DNA from: CANHEE01 sp049316985
GTDB taxonomy: Bacteria > Bacteroidota > Bacteroidia > Chitinophagales > Saprospiraceae
Reading direction: 5' to 3'
Assembly: GCA_049316985.1 (NCBI GenBank)
Contig: JBMOJB010000005.1
Span: 3,901-67,900 of the forward strand
Length of the DNA: 64,000 bases
Shown here: positions 9,243 through 17,030 of the stretch, piece after piece
How the letters are laid out: every line of letters starts with the position of its first letter
How positions within the stretch are numbered: the first letter of the stretch is position 1
Translations under genes and position numbers: made by a program
Notes under the pieces: generated by a model
Databases searched by the model: none
Told to the model about the DNA's origin: nothing
Seen by the model: the letters and a program-made list of their open reading frames with translations, nothing else

Positions 9243-10385
9243 TTAGTCAACAATCATCGTTTTGTAATCAAGTTCTTGTTGACGAATATGTTCCGGCAAT
9301 TGTCTGAACTCATACTGCTGATTGCGCAATTGCGGTCGATAGCCCGCTTCTCGGATGGCCTTTTGTATTCCATCTGCTGTAAAACGAAAAGCAGCACCTG
9401 CAGCGGAAACCACGTTTTCTTCTATCATTATGCTGCCAAAGTCATTGGCACCGGCGTGCAGACAAATTTGAGCAACTGCCTTCCCAACGGTTAACCATGA
9501 AGCTTGTATATTGATAATGTTGGGCAACATGATTCTGCTCATAGCGAGCATTCTAATGTATTCGTCACCGGTTACATTGTTTCGTGCCCTTTTTATCTTT
9601 TTGAGAATTGTGTCTTCATCTTGAAATGGCCATGGGATAAAGGCAATAAAACCTTTTGCATCAGCAGGCTTTTCTGATTGCACTTGTCTGATAGCAGCAA
9701 GATGCTCCATGCGTTCGAGATTGGTCTCAATATGCCCAAACATCATCGTAGCAGAAGTTGTCAAATTCAGTCGATGTGCTGCCCTCATTACGTCAAGCCA
9801 CTCTTTGCCACTGCATTTTCCTTTTGAGATTAATCTTCTCACTCGATCGTCTAGTATTTCTGCACCCGCACCCGGCAGCGAATCGAGGCCGGCATCTATT
9901 AGTGCTGACAACACCTCTTCATGCGTCAACTTATCCAATTTGGCAATATGCGCTATTTCCGGAGGGCCAAGTGCATGAAGTTTGAGATTTGGAAACATCT
10001 GCTTTAAATCCCGGAACAGCTTAGCGTAGTAAGCCAATCCAAGATCAGGATGATGTCCACCTTGCAATAGAAGCTGCTCTCCACCGTAACTAAATGTTTC
10101 CTCAATTTTAACTTTATACTCCTCTAAAGAAGTGATGTAAGATTCTTCATGTCCCGGTCTTCTGTAAAAATTACAAAATTTACAATTGGCAATGCAGACA
10201 TTGGTTGTATTTGAATTGCGATCAATAATCCAGGTTACTGAATCATTGGGAACCTGCTTTTTGCGCAAAGCATTCGCAACGTACATCAGTTCGGCAGTAG
10301 GGGTATTTTCAAAAAGAAAGACACCTTCCTCTGCGGAGAGCCACTCTTGTTTCAGTGCTTTTCTTAGAAGCGCATCTGTTTGCAT
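9243..10385 (-). CDS. mqnC: Cyclic dehypoxanthinyl futalosine synthase (radical SAM)
   Basis: 380 residues. Radical SAM enzyme of the futalosine menaquinone pathway, closing the cyclic intermediate from dehypoxanthine futalosine. The 4Fe-4S motif is C64-x3-C68-x2-C71 in NVCIANCKFCNFYR. EQLLLQGGHHPDLGLAYY and SLPGAGAEIL favour MqnC over its paralogue MqnE, which normally has a VGG rather than QGG motif. The C-terminal half (FIPWPFQ, NIQASWLTVG, DFGSIMIEENVV) completes the family. Presence of this gene implies that the organism makes menaquinone by the futalosine rather than the classical Men route; no other mqn gene is in the window. It is monocistronic, divergent from kup, with a predicted -7 box at 10434-10441. 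Confidence 0.93.
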   Translation of the reverse strand: MQTDALLRKALKQEWLSAEEGVFLFENTPTAELMYVANALRKKQVPNDSVTWIIDRNSNTTNVCIANCKFCNFYRRPGHEESYITSLEEYKVKIEETFSYGGEQLLLQGGHHPDLGLAYYAKLFRDLKQMFPNLKLHALGPPEIAHIAKLDKLTHEEVLSALIDAGLDSLPGAGAEILDDRVRRLISKGKCSGKEWLDVMRAAHRLNLTTSATMMFGHIETNLERMEHLAAIRQVQSEKPADAKGFIAFIPWPFQDEDTILKKIKRARNNVTGDEYIRMLAMSRIMLPNIINIQASWLTVGKAVAQICLHAGANDFGSIMIEENVVSAAGAAFRFTADGIQKAIREAGYRPQLRNQQYEFRQLPEHIRQQELDYKTMIVD

Positions 10386-10433
10386 AATCCTTACAAATTA
10401 AAAAATTGAAACGATACTGTGAATTATTAATAA

Positions 10434-10441
10434 CAAAGATA
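10434..10441 (-). promoter_or_regulatory. Bacteroidota -7 box for mqnC (minus-strand TATCTTTG)
   Basis: The plus strand reads CAAAGATA, the reverse complement of TATCTTTG, 49 bases upstream of the mqnC ATG. No matching -33 TTG is evident. The rest of the 10386-10598 divergent region is AT-rich with no other clear element. Confidence 0.5.
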
Positions 10442-10598
10442 GCCTTAATTAGATTTGATTATCATGCATTTGCTTCAGTTTTTTACAATATTTAAACTGC
10501 GTACTGTCTTTTTAGCAAGGAAATAGTATTTTTTTGTTGCCTTATTGCCAACAGTCATATACCTTTGGGCTTTTGTTTTCATTTTAATTTTCCTTCTT

Positions 10599-12560
10599 AT
10601 GGGACGTCACAAGCATCCATTGAGTTTTTGGGGAGTAATTATTACTCTCGGAATTGTTTACGGTGACATTGGAACATCACCTTTGTACGTTATGCGTGCA
10701 ATCGTAGGGCAGAATGAAATAACTGAAACTGTCGTTTACGGTGGTCTTTCCTGTATTTTTTGGACATTAACGCTGCAAGGAACAATTAAATATATTTGGT
10801 TGGCACTCACCGCAGATAATAATGGAGAAGGAGGAATTTTTGCGCTTTATGCACTAGTTCGAAGAGTAAGTCCCAAGTCAATGATCTATGTAGCCATGAT
10901 TGGCTGCAGCGCCTTATTAGCGGATGGAATTATAACCCCTGCAATTTCACTATCTTCTGCCGTGGAGGGTCTTCGAGGTATTTATCCGGATCTGGATCAT
11001 AGCGTGATTTTGACGATTGTTTTGACGATTTTATTTCTTTTATTTATGTTTCAACAGTTTGGAACTAATATTGTCGGGATTACATTCGGCCCTATGATGG
11101 TTGTTTGGTTTACCACTATAGCTATTATTGGTTTGCCATTTATCATCAGCCACCCTGATATTGTAAAAGCATTAAATCCGCTTTATGCTTTTTATATGAT
11201 AAAGGCCTACCCACAGGCACTCACTTTAATCGGGGCTGTCTTCCTTTGTGTTACCGGTGCAGAAGCCATGTACTCCGACCTGGGTCATTGCGGTAAAAAG
11301 AACATCAGAATATCCTGGATATACGTGAAAGCCTGTTTGATACTTAATTATTTAGGACAAGCCGCATGGTTGATGGAATATGCTGGAAAAGGTAATAAAT
11401 ATTTAGGAGAATTAATTCCATTTTATGCAGTTATGCCCGACTGGTTTTTAATGCCGGGTATTATTCTGGCAACAATGGCTTGTATTATTGCAAGTCAGGC
11501 GCTTATCACTGGTTCTTTCTCGTTGATAAATGAAGCGGTCAAATTGAAGGTTTGGTACCGGATAAAAATAGATTACCCCAGCGAACATCGCACTCAGTTG
11601 TACATTCCGGCAATCAATTGGATGCTCTTTTTTGGCTGTGCGGGTGTAGTTCTTTATTTTCAGGAATCCAGTAAAATGGAAGCTGCATATGGTCTCGCTA
11701 TCACTTTGGCAATGCTTTCTACAACAGCACTCATGCTGATTTATTGGCATCGTCTCAAGCACAAGAGCCTGGCATTAATTGTAATTATGGGTATAGTGTT
11801 TTTAAGTATTGAAAGTGGATTCATGTACGCCAATTTGTTGAAATTGGCTCATGGTGCCTGGGTTTCACTGGTTATGACACTAGGATTTTTCATAGTTATG
11901 TTTATTCACTATCGAGCTTCCAGAATTAGGAGCAAAGCTGTCAAGTACGAAAAAATTGCACAATATCGCGACATAATCCTTGACATGAGTGCAGACGAAA
12001 CTATACCGGAATATACTCCACACTTGGTTTATATGGTTAATGCTAACCGTAGTGATGAAATAGAATACAGTGTTTTGCATTCAATTCTTTTCAAGGAATT
12101 GAAAAGAGCACAGGTCTATTGGTTCGTCAATATTCATGTTTCAGACGAGCCCTATACCACTGATTACAAAGTACATCATTTGATAGCAGATAAGTTGTAT
12201 CGTATAGATTTCTATCTCGGATATCGGATGCACCCTTCTATTAACATAATGTTTAAACAGGTAGTCGAAGAAATGGAACTCAGTGGCGAAATTGAAATTC
12301 ACAATCCGCATCCTAGTCTTGAAAAGCATGGGCTTCGACCTTCTTTCAAATTCATTGTAATAGAAAAAGTGTTTGCCTTTGATGACACTTTGAAATCTCT
12401 TGATAAATTGACTGTCCGTATATACGAATTTATGAATCAGTTCAGTATCAACGCAGCTACCAACTACGATTTAAATACAGAAAATCTAGTAATCGAAGAA
12501 TATCCTATTCGGGTGAGGGAACAAAAAGTATCCAAATTAAATAGAAGAATTTCTCAGTAA
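10599..12560 (+). CDS. kup: KUP-type potassium uptake transporter
   Basis: 653 residues from ATG 10599. The frame is open further upstream to a TTG at 10545, but ATG 10599 gives the usual short cytoplasmic N-terminus before the hallmark GIVYGDIGTSPLYV of the KUP/HAK/KT family. About 12 membrane segments occupy residues 10-440 (for example FWTLTLQGTIKYIW, NGEGGIFALYALVRR, VTGAEAMYSDLGHCG, FPALNWMLFF-like block), followed by a cytoplasmic C-terminal domain of roughly 200 residues. It imports K+ with H+ at the inner membrane. The gene is convergent with the LytTR regulator, with only 11 bases between the stops, and stands alone in its direction. Confidence 0.93.
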   Translation: MGRHKHPLSFWGVIITLGIVYGDIGTSPLYVMRAIVGQNEITETVVYGGLSCIFWTLTLQGTIKYIWLALTADNNGEGGIFALYALVRRVSPKSMIYVAMIGCSALLADGIITPAISLSSAVEGLRGIYPDLDHSVILTIVLTILFLLFMFQQFGTNIVGITFGPMMVVWFTTIAIIGLPFIISHPDIVKALNPLYAFYMIKAYPQALTLIGAVFLCVTGAEAMYSDLGHCGKKNIRISWIYVKACLILNYLGQAAWLMEYAGKGNKYLGELIPFYAVMPDWFLMPGIILATMACIIASQALITGSFSLINEAVKLKVWYRIKIDYPSEHRTQLYIPAINWMLFFGCAGVVLYFQESSKMEAAYGLAITLAMLSTTALMLIYWHRLKHKSLALIVIMGIVFLSIESGFMYANLLKLAHGAWVSLVMTLGFFIVMFIHYRASRIRSKAVKYEKIAQYRDIILDMSADETIPEYTPHLVYMVNANRSDEIEYSVLHSILFKELKRAQVYWFVNIHVSDEPYTTDYKVHHLIADKLYRIDFYLGYRMHPSINIMFKQVVEEMELSGEIEIHNPHPSLEKHGLRPSFKFIVIEKVFAFDDTLKSLDKLTVRIYEFMNQFSINAATNYDLNTENLVIEEYPIRVREQKVSKLNRRISQ

Positions 12561-12571
12561 ACAAGCTACAT

Positions 12572-13300
12572 TTAGAATTTAGAAAAGGACTCTAAAAATA
12601 TTTCCTTGCGGTTTCTGGCGACATTTATATTGTCGCCATTGGTCATAACGACATATCCTCCATCCCCTCGGTGGTACTTGCTGATGTGATTGAGGTTGAC
12701 CAGGTGTGAGTTGTGAACACGACAAAATCCGTTTCCTTCGAGGGTTTCGTCTATATCTTTTAGGGTTTTGGCAACGAGTAGTTTTTCATGATTAATGAAA
12801 TATACCATGGTATAGTTTCTGTCCGATTCGCAATGAATGATATCAGCTACATTCTTAAAAACAAGCCCATCAGAAGTAGTAAAAGCTATTTTCTCTATTT
12901 TTCCCTTACTTTTTATCTGTACTTGATTTTCATGCGTACTCGAATCAATCCCATTTAATCCTCTGATAGTGGCCAGCAGATCATCTTTCGAAATGGGTTT
13001 CAATAGGTATCCCACGGCATGGGTTCGAATCGCTTTAATCGCATATTTTTCATGTGCTGTAGTAAAAATAACTTTAATGTTAATTCCTCGCTCCAATCTT
13101 TCAATCATCTCAAATCCTGTCATATCATTCATTTCAATATCAAGAAACAATAGTTCAGGTTGCGTTTCATTAATTGCTGTGATTGCTTCCTTTCCAGAAT
13201 TTGCAATTCCTACAATGCTAAGCTCCGGGAGATATTTATGAAGTAGAAAAGTGAGCTTTTCTATGCTATCCTCAGAATCATCAACGATAAAAACTCTCAT
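12572..13300 (-). CDS. LytTR-family response regulator
   Basis: 242 residues. Receiver domain 1-120: acidic pocket Asp7-Asp8, phosphorylation site Asp54 (LFLDIEM), Thr80/Thr81 and Lys101 (YLLKPIS). LytTR DNA-binding domain about 140-240: GLVFKNVADIIHCESDRNYT and FCRVHNSHLVNLNHI. Such regulators (LytR/AlgR type) bind direct repeats after phosphorylation by a histidine kinase, in Bacteroidota usually a 5TM or 7TM kinase encoded beside them. No kinase is present next to this one, so it is an orphan here. It has its own predicted -7 box at 13341-13348 and is convergent with kup. Confidence 0.93.
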   Translation of the reverse strand: MRVFIVDDSEDSIEKLTFLLHKYLPELSIVGIANSGKEAITAINETQPELLFLDIEMNDMTGFEMIERLERGINIKVIFTTAHEKYAIKAIRTHAVGYLLKPISKDDLLATIRGLNGIDSSTHENQVQIKSKGKIEKIAFTTSDGLVFKNVADIIHCESDRNYTMVYFINHEKLLVAKTLKDIDETLEGNGFCRVHNSHLVNLNHISKYHRGDGGYVVMTNGDNINVARNRKEIFLESFSKF

Positions 13301-13340
13301 TATTTTTTCAATTTGCTATAGAGATGTACAAAATTGCGCA

Positions 13341-13348
13341 CAAACATA
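13341..13348 (-). promoter_or_regulatory. Bacteroidota -7 box for the LytTR regulator
   Basis: The plus strand CAAACATA is the complement of TATGTTTG, 41 bases upstream of the ATG at 13300. No -33 TTG found. Confidence 0.4.
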
Positions 13349-13394
13349 TAAAAACTACTGATAAAAATACACAGGAACAGCGTTGGAATATGAT

Positions 13395-15908
13395 TTATTT
13401 TTGCAAAATTTTTAATTCAATCCTCTGATTTTTCAAACGGCCTTCAACAGTATTATTAGGAGAAATCGGCACGCTCTTAGCATAGGACCTGGCCAATATA
13501 TGGCCCCCATCTGCTCCTAACCCAACTAAGGCCTGCTTAATTGCGTCTGCTCTTTTTTGTGTAATATCTGCTGCAAAAAAATCGTTACAGTAGCTGTGGG
13601 TATGAGAACCGATTTCAATAAACTTAAAAGGGTCGGCCGATAAGAGTCGGATGATCCTATTGAGTTCGGCATTTGATTCAGGTAACAATTGATGACCATT
13701 TGCTTCGAAAAAAATTCCAGATAATGGTATACTTTCATTTTCAACTAATGGGAATAGTGTGATGACTACATTTTGATTGCGCTCATTTTCGCTATACGTG
13801 AGTTTATCGTCCGGGCTAACTTGCTTGGTATGCTCCTCTGATTTCAAAAGACGTTTCTCTTTTTCCAATTCCTTGATTATTATGTTTTTCAATTCTATAT
13901 AAAGGCGAGATTTCATTTCATAGTCAATTTGCCTTTTCACTTCTTCCTTCATCCATTTGGTCATACTATTAACGACCGAACTTTTAAGTTCCTTGTAAAT
14001 TATCTTGTCATCCTCATACAAAACAACGTCAACATTATTGTTAGGGTTTTCCTGTATATTTTTCTGTTCAAAAAAGACTTTCAACTTCTTTTGAACTTCA
14101 TCTACCTTAACCTTTAATTTTCTTTCTTCATCCGCAGTAAATCCCATATCCTTCCAACCATTCCATTCCCAAATCAAGTCCTTTTGCAAACCTACTTTTA
14201 CACGAGCGAACTCATCAAAAAGAATTCGGTTTTTCACATTGGCAAGTAATACCTCAAAATCGGGAACAGTCCTTGCATTGTTATCATGCAATTGCCCAAT
14301 TTCGTCAATGGCCTGCCGCTCTTCTTCTTTCGTGAGCTCATTACCTTTCATATCATCAACTACAGCTCTATTTTCATGACCTTTTCTCTTTTTCTGATCC
14401 TCGAAGCCTTTTTTCATTAGTTCAACTTTTTCAGGCGTATTGAAAATATGTGAAATATCAGCTGCATTTGGAATTACAACATTTGACTCCGCAGGTCTTT
14501 TCCATTCTTCAAAAACCAATGCACTTGGTTCAGTGCTTTCCGTTTTATTGTGTTTTTGATTGTAATTTTTTCTGATTTTCTCAATATTCTGGTTAACCTC
14601 AAAATTTGATGGCTGTTTCATGAATTTTTGGATTTGCCCCAGATCCAGCTTAAATGATTTTGGATGATTTTTTTCTAATTGTGCCAACCGATAATCTAGT
14701 TCATTAATTCGAATTAGAATTGACTCCGTATTGAAAAAATGTATACTATCCTTGATATTTGAGCTTTGAAAACGTCCATTATCGAGTACTTTTAACGGCC
14801 TGTCAGTAAGGTTGGCAAAAGCCATGGATGCGTAAGAATTTCTATCTAATGCATAAAATCCTAGCCGTTGATTTTCATTCAGCAGCGTGAGGAATTTTCC
14901 ATCCGATTTTGAAAATACATTAAAATCAGCTTCCGCATGTTGCAAATCTTGTGCTTCGACAATCGTTTGTATCGCTTCTCCTTGGGGACTAAGCACTTTT
15001 CCATATATTATTGTTGTTTTTGCCGGCAAAAGGTCTTTGTCATCAAGTAAAAACCGCTCAATATCGCTGTCTGAATCAACGGGTGTCCTAACGCCATAGA
15101 TTTCACCAAGCTCAGTATTGATACAGAAAAAAAGATCATCCCGTTCTGAGTTGATGGTTGCTCCCATATTTACCGGTACCGTCCAATTTGTCCAGCTATT
15201 ATCAATTCTGCGGCTGACAAACCAGTCATAACCTCCAAAACCTTTGGCACCATTTGAACAAAAATACAAAGTCTTGTTATCTGCAGAAAGAAAGACATTC
15301 GCTTCATCTGCATTTGTGTTGATAATATCTCCCAGAGAGATTGGTGCCATCCAGTTGCCGCGTTCATCTCTTTGACAAACGTATAAATCTCTTTCTCCCA
15401 GACCCCGATTAGTATTTAAAGCAAGCAGTATATGCTGTTCGTCAATGCTAACATGACAATTTAAAACAGGGGCTGAATTAAGTATTCCCGGAATTTCAAT
15501 TGCCCTCGGAAAACTCCATGTTCTGTTCTTGTTTTTAGAAATGAAAACTTTATTGTTAGAGTCTCCGGTTAGGTATAACACATCGTTAGTTAAATTTACA
15601 CCAACTACTTTATTGTCTTGATCATTATTCAACGGCGCCCCAATGTTGACACTATTGCTCCACATGCCGGCGGAATCTCTGTAGCTAACCCAAATATCGT
15701 TTTTGTCCTCTTCACCAAAGTTCTGTAGATGTTGCCCCCTTACAAAATACATTGTTTGTCCGTCAGCACTAAGAATTGGATTGCTTTCCGAAGCTTCGGT
15801 GTTCAATCTAAATGAAGAACTTGCCCAACGGGATGTATCTACTGAAAAAGCATTCAGTAAAAGAAAATGAAAAATAAAAATAATGCAAGAAAAAAATGTC
15901 TTAGACAT
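13395..15908 (-). CDS. PorE-like envelope protein: PD40 propeller, regulatory domain, OmpA-type C-terminus
   Basis: 837 residues from ATG 15908, giving the signal peptide MSKTFFSCIIFIFHFLLLNAFS; no lipobox. Residues about 25-310 form PD40/WD40-like repeats (NPILSADGQTMYFVR, NVFLSADNKTLYFCS, GYDWFVSRR). A carboxypeptidase-regulatory-like stretch follows (IIYGKVLSPQGEAI to GFYALDRN), then about 300 residues of charged, probably coiled-coil sequence unlike known domains. The last 115 residues are OmpA-type (IFFEANGHQLLPESNAELNRI, KRADAIKQALVGLGA, NNTVEGRLKNQRIEL). Where the family has GHTD, this has SHTH: His771 replaces the Asp that contacts diaminopimelate, while Arg786 is kept. PD40-CRD-OmpA proteins include T9SS component PorE; this one lacks the TPR part and the lipid anchor. 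The start overlaps the preceding reductase gene by eight bases. Confidence 0.8.
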   Translation of the reverse strand: MSKTFFSCIIFIFHFLLLNAFSVDTSRWASSSFRLNTEASESNPILSADGQTMYFVRGQHLQNFGEEDKNDIWVSYRDSAGMWSNSVNIGAPLNNDQDNKVVGVNLTNDVLYLTGDSNNKVFISKNKNRTWSFPRAIEIPGILNSAPVLNCHVSIDEQHILLALNTNRGLGERDLYVCQRDERGNWMAPISLGDIINTNADEANVFLSADNKTLYFCSNGAKGFGGYDWFVSRRIDNSWTNWTVPVNMGATINSERDDLFFCINTELGEIYGVRTPVDSDSDIERFLLDDKDLLPAKTTIIYGKVLSPQGEAIQTIVEAQDLQHAEADFNVFSKSDGKFLTLLNENQRLGFYALDRNSYASMAFANLTDRPLKVLDNGRFQSSNIKDSIHFFNTESILIRINELDYRLAQLEKNHPKSFKLDLGQIQKFMKQPSNFEVNQNIEKIRKNYNQKHNKTESTEPSALVFEEWKRPAESNVVIPNAADISHIFNTPEKVELMKKGFEDQKKRKGHENRAVVDDMKGNELTKEEERQAIDEIGQLHDNNARTVPDFEVLLANVKNRILFDEFARVKVGLQKDLIWEWNGWKDMGFTADEERKLKVKVDEVQKKLKVFFEQKNIQENPNNNVDVVLYEDDKIIYKELKSSVVNSMTKWMKEEVKRQIDYEMKSRLYIELKNIIIKELEKEKRLLKSEEHTKQVSPDDKLTYSENERNQNVVITLFPLVENESIPLSGIFFEANGHQLLPESNAELNRIIRLLSADPFKFIEIGSHTHSYCNDFFAADITQKRADAIKQALVGLGADGGHILARSYAKSVPISPNNTVEGRLKNQRIELKILQK

Positions 15909-16800
15909 GAATAGAATGTAATATATTCTGATAATCAAATTGCTGTAAAACACGATAAAAATTTACGGTTTTGCTCCATTGCTCAACACTTGAGGGTGCC
16001 ACTATGATTCTCTCTACATCCGGATTTGTTGAAGCATATGCCAAACCAAGCTGGTAAAAATCTGTTATCGCTGGCCGAGTCGAGTCGGAATTAATCGCCG
16101 CCAAAATCAAAGGTAGTTTTTTCAATACTGGATTCTCATTGCTCAAATCACCACCTCTAGCTGCAAGGACACTCTTCTCATCGTAGGATGCGGCATTTAA
16201 TTTAATTCCTCCTGCATTAATACCGTAGGCAATAAAACGCGATTTTTGATGAAAAAGTTGGTACCGCGCATAATCTGAATGTAAAATATTGTGCTTTACC
16301 TGAATAAAAAAGTCAAAATTATAAGTCTCATTGACAGCGAAATAAAGATCCGGATGTTTGATGCCCGAAATACCAACCTGTAAACCATGTGCTGTAAACA
16401 CCTCAAGTGCTTCAAAAGTGTCTTCAATTTCATCCAACACGGATCGGTTATCCCAATGGATCATTAATGTGCCGAGATTTTCGTGAAAAAGATAACCATA
16501 TTGTTCCAATGCCATCAACAAAAATGATTTCGTAAGATTGCAATCAGGAGATCTCAAATTAACGAGACTTCCAATCTTGGCCATTACTTTCATGTCTCTG
16601 ATTCCATGGGCCAACAACCACTCCGCCAAAATCTTTTCAGCTATCCGAAAATCTTTAGGAATTCCATTGATAGGATAGTTCGTGGCAGTATCTACTTGCC
16701 TGAATCCGTCAGCGTAGAAAGAATCGAGCAACCGAAAAGCTACATCCTTGTCTGTGGTCCATCCCCATTGAGCTGTTCCAAGCAAAATATCCTTGAGCAT
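15901..16800 (-). CDS. Aldo/keto reductase
   Basis: 299 residues forming a TIM-barrel NADPH-dependent oxidoreductase. The full catalytic tetrad is visible: Asp37 and Tyr42 (VDTATNYP), Lys75 (VMAKIG) and His115 (LMIHWD). The C-terminal VERIIVAPSSVEQW matches the cofactor-binding end of the family. The substrate is unknown; sequences of this type often act on sugars or other aldehydes. Its stop overlaps the start of the PD40-OmpA gene (ATGTCTAA arrangement), so the two are very likely translationally coupled, an odd partnership for a cytoplasmic enzyme and an envelope protein. Confidence 0.88.
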   Translation of the reverse strand: MLKDILLGTAQWGWTTDKDVAFRLLDSFYADGFRQVDTATNYPINGIPKDFRIAEKILAEWLLAHGIRDMKVMAKIGSLVNLRSPDCNLTKSFLLMALEQYGYLFHENLGTLMIHWDNRSVLDEIEDTFEALEVFTAHGLQVGISGIKHPDLYFAVNETYNFDFFIQVKHNILHSDYARYQLFHQKSRFIAYGINAGGIKLNAASYDEKSVLAARGGDLSNENPVLKKLPLILAAINSDSTRPAITDFYQLGLAYASTNPDVERIIVAPSSVEQWSKTVNFYRVLQQFDYQNILHSIHV

Positions 16801-16974
16801 TTAAGCAATTTTTTCAACAAAAATAAGCTTTTTCGCCAATATTATAATTAAAAGTAGCTTTCGAGCGTACGCTGACTCAAAAACATACGCTTTGACAACC
16901 AATAAACAGTTCCATATTTACCTTTTGTTCCCATTATTTGTGATTTTTGAGTTTAGGTTCCATAATTAATTGAC

Positions 16975-16982
16975 TATCTTTG
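16975..16982 (+). promoter_or_regulatory. Bacteroidota -7 box for smc (TATCTTTG)
   Basis: Exact TAnnTTTG, 49 bases before ATG 17031. The nearest TTG upstream (16947-16949) is 25 bases away, slightly too far. Confidence 0.5.
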
Positions 16983-17030
16983 CGCTCATTTTCATGAAAA
17001 CGCGCTCGTTTTTATGGAAATTTGAGAGAT

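Noticed and set aside
13021..13032. tRNA T-loop-like GGTTCGAAT sequence
   Set aside because: It lies inside the LytTR regulator coding region (minus strand) and there is no tRNA acceptor or anticodon arm around it.
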